Source: an uncultured Paracoccaceae bacterium (GTDB lineage Bacteria > Pseudomonadota > Alphaproteobacteria > Rhodobacterales > Rhodobacteraceae). From it: a stretch of 64,000 nucleotides of DNA. Of this stretch, positions 17,625-25,990 are shown piece after piece. The notes beneath the pieces are model-generated. The model worked only from the letters and a program-made list of their open reading frames with translations. It made no database searches and was not told where the DNA came from. Position 1 is the first letter of the stretch. Every line of letters starts with the position of its first letter. Where the stretch lies: assembly GCA_951812615.1 (NCBI GenBank), contig CATOSU010000003.1, forward strand, positions 62,001 to 126,000, written 5' to 3'. Both the position numbers and the translations under genes were made by a program.

Positions 17625-18533
17625 TCAGGATGCGGGCGCGGGTTGTGGTCTGCTCAGGATACCCGAGGCCAGGAAAACACCGGCCGCCACAAGAGCAACG
17701 CCAAACACTTTGATCGGAGTCACGGTTTCGTCCAGAAACGCAACGCCACCCAGCAGGGCAAGGATTGGGGTCAGGGCACCAAAGGCGGCAGTTTCAGCAG
17801 CGCCCAGAAGCTGCACCGCATAGCCGAACAGGAACATGGCCAGAATACCGATGATGAAGCTTTGAAGAACGATCATCAGCGCGATGTCCCCGAAACTGGA
17901 AGTGGCGAAAGTCACTTTGCCCGTCGCCAGCAACAGTGGTGTGATCAGCAACGTGCCCCAGAACAGCCCGATGACCAGGCTGTGCGTCGGGGTAAGCCCG
18001 CTCTGGCGAAAGACAACGGAGTAGATCGCAAAACATCCCGACCCAACCAGAAACATCAGATGGCCCTTCCAGGCGCCGTTGTCAGAGCCCGCGAGGATTT
18101 GCCATAGGCTAACGATCATCGCGCCGATCAGTATCATCGCCAGACCAACCCGACGGCGAGGCCCGGTCACCTCGCCGGCCAGAACATATGCCGCCAACGC
18201 GGTCCAGAACGGCAACATTCCAGGCGCCAGCGCACCGCCATCCGAGGCCGGCGCATACGCCAGCCCGGTTGAGACGACAAACGGAAAGACGGCACTGGCT
18301 CCGACCATCAATATCCCGGCGCGCAGCCATGACTGCCCGCGCGGCATCACGCCAAGCCGCCACATCACCGGGGCCATAACCAATGCTCCCGGCACCAGAC
18401 GCAGGACCAGAACCTCTTCAACGGTGAAATTGCCCTGCACCGCAAAACGCGTGACCAGCATGAACGCGGCCCAGATCGTCACGGTGGCCAGCGCCGCCGC
18501 CAATCCAATTGCCCGTGGTCCGAGGACAGGCAT
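17625..18533 (-). CDS. EamA/DMT-family transporter
   Basis: A 302-residue protein with ten hydrophobic segments arranged as two EamA repeats (for example AAALATVTIWAAFMLVTRFAV near the start and the second repeat beginning GHLMFLVGSGCFAIYSVVF). The ATG at 18533 is used; a TTG one codon upstream is unnecessary. It is likely an inner-membrane exporter or importer of small metabolites. It lies 204 bp upstream of the oxidoreductase cluster on the same strand, so the two could be co-transcribed, but the gap is large enough for a separate promoter. Confidence 0.88.
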   Translation of the reverse strand: MPVLGPRAIGLAAALATVTIWAAFMLVTRFAVQGNFTVEEVLVLRLVPGALVMAPVMWRLGVMPRGQSWLRAGILMVGASAVFPFVVSTGLAYAPASDGGALAPGMLPFWTALAAYVLAGEVTGPRRRVGLAMILIGAMIVSLWQILAGSDNGAWKGHLMFLVGSGCFAIYSVVFRQSGLTPTHSLVIGLFWGTLLITPLLLATGKVTFATSSFGDIALMIVLQSFIIGILAMFLFGYAVQLLGAAETAAFGALTPILALLGGVAFLDETVTPIKVFGVALVAAGVFLASGILSRPQPAPAS

Positions 18534-18855
18534 CAATCCGACCTTTCATTGGGTGATTGCTGCGCTGACTAAACTGCAAAGCTTCGCAGCATACCAGCGG
18601 AATGCGAAACCTTCATTGCGGAACTCGGCGTTGAGCCGCTAGGCGCCAATCCTTTCGGGTCATTCAAACCGCAGAAGCTTCCGTCTCCCGAACCCTTGCG
18701 ATTGACCGCGTCCAAAACGCACCGGCCACGGCCCTGACGGTGCCACGGCCCGATATCCGTTTTGTCGAGGCCAGGGCTTGACCCCTTTTTTTGGGGGGGG
18801 CGCCGGTCTGGCACCCCCCCGTTTTGTACATTTCGTTGAAATGGCCGGTGCCCGG
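18534..18855. other. Intergenic stretch with a G/C-run hairpin
   Basis: No gene is supported in these 322 bases. The only feature seen is the hairpin at 18794-18820, listed separately. Confidence 0.5.
18794..18820. terminator. Hairpin downstream of the sulfate-activation gene
   Basis: Seven G residues, then C and GCC, pair with GGC, then A and seven C residues (one C-A mismatch) around a 5-base loop. T-runs flank it on the plus strand (TTTTTTT before, GTTTTG after), but on the strand of the upstream gene the tail is A-rich. It is a candidate 3' end for the gene ending at 18856; direction is uncertain. Confidence 0.45.
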
Positions 18856-20931
18856 TCAGGCCGTGATCAGGCCCATGCTTTCCAGCTTGAGCAGAACCTG
18901 ATGTGCGCAGTTGTCGACATCGACATTCTCGGTTTCGACGCTGAGTTCGGGGGTTTCGGGCACGTCATAGGGATCGGAAATGCCGGTGAATTCCTTGATC
19001 TTGCCCTCGCGCGCCAGCTTGTAGAGCCCTTTGCGGTCGCGGCGTTCGCATTCCTCGATCGAGGTCGCGACATGCACTTCGACGAAGGCGCCATAGGCTT
19101 CGATATCCTCGCGCACGGCGCGGCGGGTCGAGGCATAGGGCGCGATCGGTGCACAGATTGCGATCCCGCCGTTCTTGGTGATCTCGGACGCAACATAGCC
19201 AATCCGGCGGATGTTCAAGTCCCTGTGTTCCTTGGAGAAACCCAGCTCGCTCGACAGGTTCTTCCGCACGATGTCACCATCCAGCAGGGTGACCGGACGG
19301 CCACCCATTTCCATCAGCTTGACCATCAGGGCGTTTGCAATGGTGGATTTGCCGGAGCCCGAAAAGCCGGTGAAGAACACGGTAAAGCCCTGCTGGCTGC
19401 GCGGCGGTTTGGTGCGGCGCAGTTCCTTGACCACCTCAGGGAAGGAGAACCATTCCGGGATTTCCAGCCCCTCGGCCAGACGGCGGCGCAGTTCGGTGCC
19501 CGAGATGTTCAGGATCGTGACGTTGTCCTTGTCCGCGATCTCGTCATTCGGTTCGTACTGGGCGCGTTCCTGCACATAGACCATATGTTTGAAGTCGACC
19601 ATTTCGATGCCGATTTCATCCTGATGCTGACGGAACAGATCCTGCGCATCATAGGCGCCATAGAAATCCTCGCCTGCCGAGTTCTTGCCCGGGCCGGCGT
19701 GGTCGCGGCCAACGATGAAATGCGTGCAGCCATGGTTGCGGCGGATCAGACCGTGCCAGACGGCTTCGCGCGGGCCGGCCATCCGCATGGCGAGGTTCAG
19801 CAAGCTCATGGTCGTGGTCGCGGCCGGATACTTGTCCAGAACGGCTTCGTAGCAGCGAACGCGGGTAAAGTGGTCGACATCGCCCGGTTTGGTCAGCCCG
19901 ACAACCGGGTGGATCAGCAGGTTGGCCTGTGCTTCCTTGGCGGCGCGGAAGGTCAGTTCCTGGTGCGCGCGGTGCAGCGGGTTGCGGGTCTGGAACGCGA
20001 CGATGCGGCGCCAGCCCAGCTTGCGGAAGTATGCGCGCAGTTCGTTCGGCGTGTCGCGGCGGCCCCGGAAATCATAGTGAACTGGCTGCTGGATACCGGT
20101 AATCGGCCCGCCAAGGTAGACCTTGCCGGCGGTGTTGTGCAGGTAGTTGACAGCCGGGTGTGCGTCGTCATCTGCGCCGAATACGTTTTCGGCCTCTTTC
20201 GATTTGTCCGGCGTCCAGCGGTCGGTCACGGTCATGGTGGCAAGGATCACGCCTTCCTGATCGCGCAGCGCGATGTCCTGACCGATCTGCAGGTTCCCGG
20301 CAAATTCTTCGGACACGTCCAGCGTGATCGGTATCGGCCACAGCGAGCCGTCGGCAAGGCGCATGTTTTCGACGACACCGTCATAATCGGCTTCGCTGAG
20401 AAAGCCCTTGAGCGGGTAGAAGCCGCCGTTCATCAGCAGTTCCAGATCGCAGATCTGGCGCGGGGTCAGGTCGAGGCTGGTCAGGTCGCCGGCCTCCACT
20501 TTCAGCTTCTGTGCGCTGTCGTATGAGACATACAGTTCGGGAATGGGGGCAAGGTTGTTCTGCATCATTTCAGTCCTATGCTTGATTGGAACAAGGCCAC
20601 TGGTTGTGCCGGTCAATTCGGCGTGGAGTGCGTCATACTCGGCGAGTTTGCTGGCCAGAAAACGGTCGGTGAGCCGCACTTTCTCGGCGGCGCCACGATG
20701 CGTCAGGGCATATGCATACCGCTGGCGCCGATCCGGTCCGCTGCGGTCCATCACCCTGATGAACCCGGCACCGGTTGCCGCGCGCAGATAGGCGTTCAAC
20801 CGCCCCAGCGAGATACCCAGCGCCTCGGCGGTTGCCCGCTGCGTTGCATCCGGCGCAATATCCAGTTGGCGCAGGAGGCGGAAGAGTTGATCTTCTTCCG
20901 GCAAATGGGGACTGGTCTGGGGCGCAGTCAT
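18856..20931 (-). CDS. Winged-helix domain fused to sulfate adenylyltransferase/APS kinase
   Basis: A 691-residue protein in three parts. Residues 1-110 look like the MarR-type regulator family associated with exopolysaccharide loci (EEDQLFRLLRQLDIAP, then ALGISLGRLNAYLRA as the recognition region, and RYAYALTHRGAAEKVRLTDRFL). Residues 123-510 are ATP sulfurylase, with QTRNPLHRAHQEL and VGRDHAGPGK at the nucleotide site. Residues 515-691 are APS kinase with P-loop GFSGSGKST (522-530) and LDGDIVRKNL, both intact, so the bifunctional enzyme should make PAPS from sulfate and ATP. The SAT-APS kinase part alone is what is usual in this group of bacteria. An internal ATGATG at 20568-20563, preceded by AGGA, could also start the enzyme without the DNA-binding domain. 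Confidence 0.9.
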   Translation of the reverse strand: MTAPQTSPHLPEEDQLFRLLRQLDIAPDATQRATAEALGISLGRLNAYLRAATGAGFIRVMDRSGPDRRQRYAYALTHRGAAEKVRLTDRFLASKLAEYDALHAELTGTTSGLVPIKHRTEMMQNNLAPIPELYVSYDSAQKLKVEAGDLTSLDLTPRQICDLELLMNGGFYPLKGFLSEADYDGVVENMRLADGSLWPIPITLDVSEEFAGNLQIGQDIALRDQEGVILATMTVTDRWTPDKSKEAENVFGADDDAHPAVNYLHNTAGKVYLGGPITGIQQPVHYDFRGRRDTPNELRAYFRKLGWRRIVAFQTRNPLHRAHQELTFRAAKEAQANLLIHPVVGLTKPGDVDHFTRVRCYEAVLDKYPAATTTMSLLNLAMRMAGPREAVWHGLIRRNHGCTHFIVGRDHAGPGKNSAGEDFYGAYDAQDLFRQHQDEIGIEMVDFKHMVYVQERAQYEPNDEIADKDNVTILNISGTELRRRLAEGLEIPEWFSFPEVVKELRRTKPPRSQQGFTVFFTGFSGSGKSTIANALMVKLMEMGGRPVTLLDGDIVRKNLSSELGFSKEHRDLNIRRIGYVASEITKNGGIAICAPIAPYASTRRAVREDIEAYGAFVEVHVATSIEECERRDRKGLYKLAREGKIKEFTGISDPYDVPETPELSVETENVDVDNCAHQVLLKLESMGLITA

Positions 20932-20950
20932 TCTGGGCGACTCAAAGTAT

Positions 20951-20964
20951 GTTCAGCGCTGAAC
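20951..20964. promoter_or_regulatory. Perfect 14-bp palindrome before the winged-helix-SAT gene
   Basis: GTTCAGCGCTGAAC is fully self-complementary and lies 20-33 bp upstream of the ATG at 20931, where a repressor would block transcription or translation initiation. MarR-type winged helices bind short palindromes of this size, so autoregulation by the fused N-terminal domain is possible. This link is inference. Confidence 0.6.
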
Positions 20965-21079
20965 GCATTTCACATTTCGCACGTGCAGAAAAGAGGGAAT
21001 TGGCATCCGTTTCGGATTTTTGCCGATGTGCCGCAGATGCAACGCATAGGCCGGTCAATGCCGGGCTCGTTTGCCGGGG

Positions 21080-22780
21080 TTACTCGGCGGCGGCGGGGGC
21101 GTCGTTGCCGGGAAACCCGGCCAGTGCCTTCGTCAATCCGGAACTGGTGGTCAGAGCAAATGCCGGCAGCGGGTGGTCGAGCCCGCGCAATTCCAGCGGC
21201 TTCAACTCGATGTCCGAGGTGTCATAACCGGCCGCCCGCAACACCGCTTCGGAGATCAGCAATTGTACCGACAGTTCCTTGGTCTTGCTTTCCAGCCGGC
21301 TGGCGGTGTTCACCGTGTCGCCGATCAGGGTTCTGGGGGCGTTGCCGGTTGCCCCGATCTCGCCGATCACAACATCGCCGAGGTGAACCCCGATGCCGAT
21401 CGCAATCGGCGGGCTGCCTTCGCTTTCCAGCGTCGCATTGAAGGCTTCGAGGCGGTCGCCGATGCCCTGCACGGCCCGCAGCGCGGCACGCGCGGAATCG
21501 GGTGCATCGCGTGTTTCGAACAGCGCCAGAAACCCGTCGCCAAGGTATTTGTCCACGGTGCCGCCGGCGGCGGTCACGGCCGGCACGACGGCGTCGAAAA
21601 ACCGGTTGAGCAGGAACACCACATCATAAGGCAACTGACCGGACGTGCGCGAGGTGAACCCCCGGATGTCCAGAAACAGAACCGCCAGTTCCTGTTCCTT
21701 TCCCTGGCTGGCATGGGCACGGCCCCGTTTCCCGTCCGGTTGAAACACGCGGAACACGGTCAGCGGATCGGTCGGGCGGATCTGACAGGTCAGCCGCGCA
21801 TTCGGCGGCGCGTTGACGGCGCGCAGGCTGCGGTCCTCGGCGGAACTGGGCGGGTGAAGCAAATTCGCGCCTTCCTCGATTATCACGCGACAGGTTGTGC
21901 ATCTGCCGCGGCCACCACAAAGCGACGTGTGCGGTACCCCGTTGGACCGCGACATTTCCAACAGCGTCGTGCCTTTCGATGCGTTGATTTCCGGTCCGTC
22001 GACATAGCTGATGCGCACCGATCTGCGTTTCACCGCGATCTTTCGGGCGACAAACACAACCAGCGCCATCAACAACGTGCCGGCAACAACCCACCAGATC
22101 GCGCCGGCGACCCCGATCAGGGCGCCGAATGCTTCGCCGCTGGGCCAGTTCCACTGCGCGCGAAGCGTGTCGCGGCTGGCCGCGTCTGTCAGTTCCGCCG
22201 TGATCCGGCGGCCTTCGATCAGGAACCCCGCCAATGCAAAGCTGGGGACCAGCGTTGCGAACCCGGTCAGCAAGGGGAGGTTTCTGCGCCACCATGCCTG
22301 CCCGGACAGCCAGAAATGCAGTCCGATACAGCCGTGCACCCAGACGATCAGCAGCAGAATGCTCTGCAACCAACCGTCCTCGGTGCCCCAGATCAGCCCG
22401 ATCAGGTAATCGTAGCGGTCGTTCACGCCATGGAAATCATGGGCAAGGCGCGTGAAAACGATGTGACTGACCAGCGCCAGCGGGATCAGAAGGCCGAGGA
22501 TCGTCTGTACCGCCTCCCACACGGGCATCCGCAATGTTCCACGCAGCGACAGCCGCCACAACGCCAATCCGGCATGCGCAAGCAGCGCGCCATAGATCAG
22601 CACCGTGCCGGCGTAACTGCGAGTGATGGCCTGACGCCCGTCCTGAAAGGCGTCCATCGCCGCGGGTCCGAACAGGCCCAGCCCAATGTTGATGAAATGC
22701 AAAAGCGCATAGAGCATCAGCACCAGCCCGCTGGCGATGCGGATGCGTGTCGCCCATGTGCCGCGCCAGAGGTCGCGCAT
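21080..22780 (-). CDS. Class III adenylate/guanylate cyclase with membrane cytochrome-like and [2Fe-2S] ferredoxin domains
   Basis: A 566-residue protein. Residues 15-245 contain about six membrane helices with histidines at 28, 69, 106, 114, 117, 149 and 155, resembling the succinate-dehydrogenase cytochrome b anchor and suited to haem b. Residues 255-345 are a plant-type ferredoxin domain with cysteines 288, 294, 297 and 332. Residues 364-545 are the cyclase domain: metal aspartates in LFLDIRGF (371) and KYLGDGF (415), lysine 411, and NTASR near the transition-state site. All catalytic residues are present, so it should make a cyclic nucleotide under redox or quinone-linked control. Similar cytochrome-anchored cyclases are known in rhizobia (CyaC type). 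It is 148 bp downstream of, and on the same strand as, the region upstream of the SAT fusion gene. Confidence 0.9.
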   Translation of the reverse strand: MRDLWRGTWATRIRIASGLVLMLYALLHFINIGLGLFGPAAMDAFQDGRQAITRSYAGTVLIYGALLAHAGLALWRLSLRGTLRMPVWEAVQTILGLLIPLALVSHIVFTRLAHDFHGVNDRYDYLIGLIWGTEDGWLQSILLLIVWVHGCIGLHFWLSGQAWWRRNLPLLTGFATLVPSFALAGFLIEGRRITAELTDAASRDTLRAQWNWPSGEAFGALIGVAGAIWWVVAGTLLMALVVFVARKIAVKRRSVRISYVDGPEINASKGTTLLEMSRSNGVPHTSLCGGRGRCTTCRVIIEEGANLLHPPSSAEDRSLRAVNAPPNARLTCQIRPTDPLTVFRVFQPDGKRGRAHASQGKEQELAVLFLDIRGFTSRTSGQLPYDVVFLLNRFFDAVVPAVTAAGGTVDKYLGDGFLALFETRDAPDSARAALRAVQGIGDRLEAFNATLESEGSPPIAIGIGVHLGDVVIGEIGATGNAPRTLIGDTVNTASRLESKTKELSVQLLISEAVLRAAGYDTSDIELKPLELRGLDHPLPAFALTTSSGLTKALAGFPGNDAPAAAE

Positions 22781-22851
22781 ATTCAGGTCTCCATCGGTTT
22801 AGAAGACCCTGCGGAACTCCCGGTATCTGGTCAAGTCACGGCTTTGAGCGG

Positions 22852-23793
22852 TTATTCCTGCTCGGCCAGCCAGCGTTCGGCGTCCAGCGCGGCCATGCAG
22901 CCCATTCCGGCGCTGGTCACGGCCTGCCGGTAGACCGGGTCGGTGATGTCGCCGGCAGCGAAAACACCGGGGACCGAGGTTTCGGTGGTTCCCGGTATCA
23001 CCTTCACATAGCCGCCCATGTAGGTTTCCAGCTGATCCTTCACCAATTCGTTTGCCGGGGCATGACCGATGGCAATGAACACGCCCTTGGCGGGTATCTC
23101 GGTAACCTCGCCGGTGTCGACATGCCGGACCCGCACTGCTTCGACGTCCTTGGGCATGTCGGTGCCGACCACTTCGTCCAGCGTATGGAACCAAAGCGGT
23201 TCGATCTTTGGGTTTTTCATCAACCGGTCCTGCAGGATCTTCTCGGCGCGCAATTCATCGCGACGGTGGATCAGCGTGACCTTGGAGGCGAAATTGGTCA
23301 GGAACAGCGCCTCCTCGACGGCCGTGTTGCCGCCGCCGATCACGACGATTTCCTGCCCGCGATAGAAGAACCCGTCACATGTGGCGCAGGCGCTGACGCC
23401 GAAGCCCTTGAAGGCCTCTTCCGACGGCAAGCCCAGCCATTTCGCGCGCGCGCCCGTGGCCAGAATGACCGCATCGGCGGTGTAGGTCGTGCCGCTGTCG
23501 CCGGTTGCGGTAAAGGGTCGTTTGGACAGGTCCAGATCGGTCATGATGTCGCCGATGACCTCGCAGCCCATCGCCTTGGTGTGGGCTTCCATGCGCACCA
23601 TCAGGTCGGGGCCCTGCACCTCGGTATCGCCGGGCCAGTTCTCGACCTCGGTGGTTGTCGTCAGCTGGCCGCCCGGTTCGATGCCCTGAACCAGAATCGG
23701 GTCCAGCATGGCCCGGCTGGCATAGACCCCCGCCGTGTATCCGGCCGGCCCCGAGCCAATGATCAGAACCCTGGTGTGACGCGCTTCGCCCAT
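22852..23793 (-). CDS. trxB: Thioredoxin-disulfide reductase
   Basis: A 313-residue flavoprotein that reduces thioredoxin with NADPH in the cytoplasm. The FAD motif [20 protein letters not shown] is at the N-terminus, the redox-active pair is ACATCDGFF (about residues 137-140), the NADPH motif is [17 protein letters not shown], and the C-terminal FAD segment is [13 protein letters not shown]. Length and order are standard. The start is the ATG at 23793. It is divergent from the Lrp-type regulator gene. Confidence 0.96.
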   Translation of the reverse strand: MGEARHTRVLIIGSGPAGYTAGVYASRAMLDPILVQGIEPGGQLTTTTEVENWPGDTEVQGPDLMVRMEAHTKAMGCEVIGDIMTDLDLSKRPFTATGDSGTTYTADAVILATGARAKWLGLPSEEAFKGFGVSACATCDGFFYRGQEIVVIGGGNTAVEEALFLTNFASKVTLIHRRDELRAEKILQDRLMKNPKIEPLWFHTLDEVVGTDMPKDVEAVRVRHVDTGEVTEIPAKGVFIAIGHAPANELVKDQLETYMGGYVKVIPGTTETSVPGVFAAGDITDPVYRQAVTSAGMGCMAALDAERWLAEQE

Positions 23794-23877
23794 ATCCGTT
23801 ATCCCCTGCGGTGTTGCGGCCTATGGATATAGTCAACGGGGCAGGGACTTAAAGCCCCCATCCGCGCCGCCAGATTG

Positions 23878-23910
23878 AATAAGAATATTGCCGGGTCGTG
23901 AAATATTATT
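23878..23910. promoter_or_regulatory. AT-rich imperfect inverted repeat in the trxB/Lrp divergent promoter
   Basis: AATAAGAATATT at 23878-23889 faces AATATTATT at 23902-23910 in an otherwise GC-rich 166-bp intergenic region, 50-80 bp upstream of the Lrp-family gene. AT-rich dyads of this sort are typical Lrp/AsnC sites, so autoregulation is plausible, with possible effect on trxB. Confidence 0.4.
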
Positions 23911-23959
23911 GCGCATCCTTGCGCCGCCCTGTAAGAAATCGCCGCACGGAGGAGTAGAT

Positions 23960-24460
23960 ATGGCCACGACTCGTCTAGACCCGATTGACCGCAAAATTCT
24001 GGCCGAACTGCAGGCCGATGGCCGGATGACCAACGTGGAACTGGCCCGGCGGGTCGGGATCTCGGCTCCGCCCTGCCTCAGGCGGGTGCGGGCGCTGGAA
24101 GAGGCCGGCCTGATCAAGGGCTACCACGCCGAGGTCGACGCGCGGGAACTGGGGTTCGAGGTGCAGGTCTTCGTGATGGTCGGGCTCGACAGTCAGGCCG
24201 AGACCGAGCTGCGGGCGTTCGAAGAGCGATGCCGCGACTGGCCTCTGGTCCGGGAATGCCACATGCTGAACGGCGAGGTGGATTTCATCCTGAAATGCGT
24301 CGCACCGGACCTGTCGGGGTTTCAGAGCTTTCTGACCGGCGAGCTGCTGACCACGCCGAACGTGGCCAGCGTCAAGACCTCGCTTGTGATTCGCGGCGCC
24401 AAGCAGGAACCCGGCGTTCCGTTCAGCGTCCTGGAGGACCGGCTGGCGCAGGATGCCTGA
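23960..24460 (+). CDS. Lrp/AsnC-family transcriptional regulator
   Basis: A 166-residue regulator. The ATG at 23960 is chosen because GGAGG lies 9 bases upstream and the protein then starts LDPIDRKILAELQADGRM, the canonical Lrp HTH opening. The recognition helix is in RVGISAPPCLRRVRALEEAG. The C-terminal RAM domain runs from VQVFVMVGLDSQAE to the end and includes the ligand-loop segment ECHMLNGEVDFILKCV. Similar proteins respond to amino acids. It may control itself and trxB; the effector cannot be read from sequence. Confidence 0.92.
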   Translation: MATTRLDPIDRKILAELQADGRMTNVELARRVGISAPPCLRRVRALEEAGLIKGYHAEVDARELGFEVQVFVMVGLDSQAETELRAFEERCRDWPLVRECHMLNGEVDFILKCVAPDLSGFQSFLTGELLTTPNVASVKTSLVIRGAKQEPGVPFSVLEDRLAQDA

Positions 24461-24568
24461 TTGAGTGCGCGTGCCGCGCACGCCTGATGTCTCGGAAAAA
24501 TCCTCCGGATTTTGTCCTCGGGTGACGTTTGCCGCCATAAAGGGCTCAGCCGGAACGGGCGGGCGTTT

Positions 24569-25351
24569 TCAGGCGCGCAGCGCGTCCACCTGACCTTCAC
24601 CGGCGCGCGGGAAGGCCACCGGTCCAAAGCCGCCGACGCTGTCGACATGCGGAAACAGGTTCAGATACAGCGACCGCATCGCGTGGCTGATCATGCGGGC
24701 GGACTGGGTGCCAGGATGGTAGCTTTCAAACTCAAGGCCGCCGATCCGCAGGGTGGCGTGCCGCGGCAGGCAGACATGATACAGCTCAACCGGGGTGGGC
24801 GGCGCGGTTTCGATGATGTTGACCCCGTCGACGAATGACCGGGCAAGGCTGAGAACGCGGTTTCCGCCTGACAGGGCACGGAACTGGTCCGGCGTGTGCA
24901 GCAGACGGGCGGACGGGCCGCAGATGACAGACGCCATCGGGCGCGCCATGCCGAAGCTGTCGGACGTGATGCGCGTCAGCTTCATGTCGCGTTTCTGCAC
25001 CTGCTTCAGGCCCGGCACGATGGTGACGTTGCCCTTCCAGATGACTTCTTCGGTGGCCCCGTCGCCGGTCAGGACACGGTCGCCGGGCAGCAGGTCTTCG
25101 ACCGCGATCGGCCCGATGTCGGTTTCGATCAGCGTGCCGCGGGCAAAGGCGCAAAACGCGTCTTCGAACAGCGGCAGGGCAGGGGCGAGATGGCGGGTTT
25201 CGCAGATATCGCCGTTCGGCAGCAATGTCGTGGTGGTATAGCGCCGGACCTGCGGGCGACCGCCGGGACGCATCCGTTTGGGATCCTGCAGAGATTGCGG
25301 AGTCTTTGTGGTCGCAGCGGCGGCGGCGCTCCGGGTGGGGTACATAGACAT
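24569..25351 (-). CDS. Hint-domain (Hedgehog/intein-type) protein
   Basis: A 260-residue protein whose residues 65-205 form a Hint_2-type domain: an N-terminal cysteine block (CAFARGTLIETDIGPIAVED), LLPGDRVLTGDG, and later a histidine-containing strand (SARLLHTPDQFRAL) and VELYHVCLPRHATLRIGGLEFES. The block resembles the self-splicing start but there is no downstream extein, and this architecture is common and of unknown role in Roseobacter-type genomes. The first 60 residues are low-complexity and basic (RSAAAAATTKTPQ). No signal peptide. Between the start at 25351 and a second possible ATG at 25345 I keep the first. Confidence 0.85.
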   Translation of the reverse strand: MSMYPTRSAAAAATTKTPQSLQDPKRMRPGGRPQVRRYTTTTLLPNGDICETRHLAPALPLFEDAFCAFARGTLIETDIGPIAVEDLLPGDRVLTGDGATEEVIWKGNVTIVPGLKQVQKRDMKLTRITSDSFGMARPMASVICGPSARLLHTPDQFRALSGGNRVLSLARSFVDGVNIIETAPPTPVELYHVCLPRHATLRIGGLEFESYHPGTQSARMISHAMRSLYLNLFPHVDSVGGFGPVAFPRAGEGQVDALRA

Positions 25352-25519
25352 ATTACGGCCCTCTCATCTGGGTCGCATCTGTGCCGGCCCCCACCGACAA
25401 CACAGATGGACACGAATTGCGGTGAACATCTGATGAGAGGACTAATGGCGGAATTCCGCTCAAATTGTCAAAGAATGCTGAACATTGTGCGCGGGATTTC
25501 GGGCAATTCGCGCGTCAGG

Positions 25520-25543
25520 GCCCCGTTTGTTTCCAAACAGGGC
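25520..25543. terminator. Inverted repeat in the Hint/small-gene intergenic region
   Basis: GCCCCGTTTG and CAAACAGGGC form a 10-bp stem with one C-A mismatch and a 4-base loop. It lies 58 bases past the end of the 49-codon gene on the minus strand. No strong T-run follows in that direction. Confidence 0.4.
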
Positions 25544-25600
25544 CGGGATTTTGCCACAATTTGATTCGTGTTCCAATCTGCCCGCAGGCAGGGACGCGGA

Positions 25601-25750
25601 TCAGGCCGTGCGGATTTTCGGGATGATGGACGGGCCTCGGCGGGAGGCGACAGCCACATCGCGGACAACGCCGCGGGTCCAGGGAAGGCGCGTCTTGTCG
25701 CCCTGTGCGGTTTTTACGACCGACTGAATGAAACGGGTTCTGGCTTTCAT
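25601..25750 (-). CDS. Small basic protein, 49 residues, function unknown
   Basis: The start MKARTRFIQSVVKTAQ at 25750 is preceded by AGGAG, eight bases away, which favours it over longer frames beginning at 25768 or 25801. The product is strongly basic (many K and R), has no membrane segment and carries PWTRG and RRGPSIIP. I recall short proteins opening with similar MKxRTRFIxSV residues in Rhodobacteraceae, but give this little weight. It lies alone on the minus strand upstream of the Hint gene. Confidence 0.5.
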   Translation of the reverse strand: MKARTRFIQSVVKTAQGDKTRLPWTRGVVRDVAVASRRGPSIIPKIRTA

Positions 25751-25933
25751 GTCCTTGTCTCCTGACATCCCGGTCGCGCCGGGCTTTGTTCTCGTTGACA
25801 TCCAGTTTCGCCATTCAATCGGGCTGGTCTGTGTCAGGGACAGGGTTTTTTCAGTGCGCCGGCGGTGCGCCGGTCCGTGGAAAGTGGCAGGTCAGGAAGT
25901 GAGGAAATTGTAATAAAACAAGGGAAAGATCGA

Positions 25934-25955
25934 CCGGACCGGCCGTGCGGTCCGG
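25934..25955 (-). terminator. Stem-loop after pgeF
   Basis: CCGGACCG / CGGTCCGG, an 8-bp perfect stem with a 6-base loop, 36 bases beyond the pgeF stop. On the transcribed strand it is followed within a few bases by TCTTTCCCTTGTTTTATT, a broken T-rich tract. Confidence 0.5.
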
Positions 25956-25990
25956 GGTTCGGGGCCGAATTGTGGCGAAATCCCGTTGGC

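Noticed and set aside
18778-20526. A 582-codon open frame antisense to the SAT/APS kinase gene
   Set aside because: Shadow frame of a verified enzyme; no domain resemblance.
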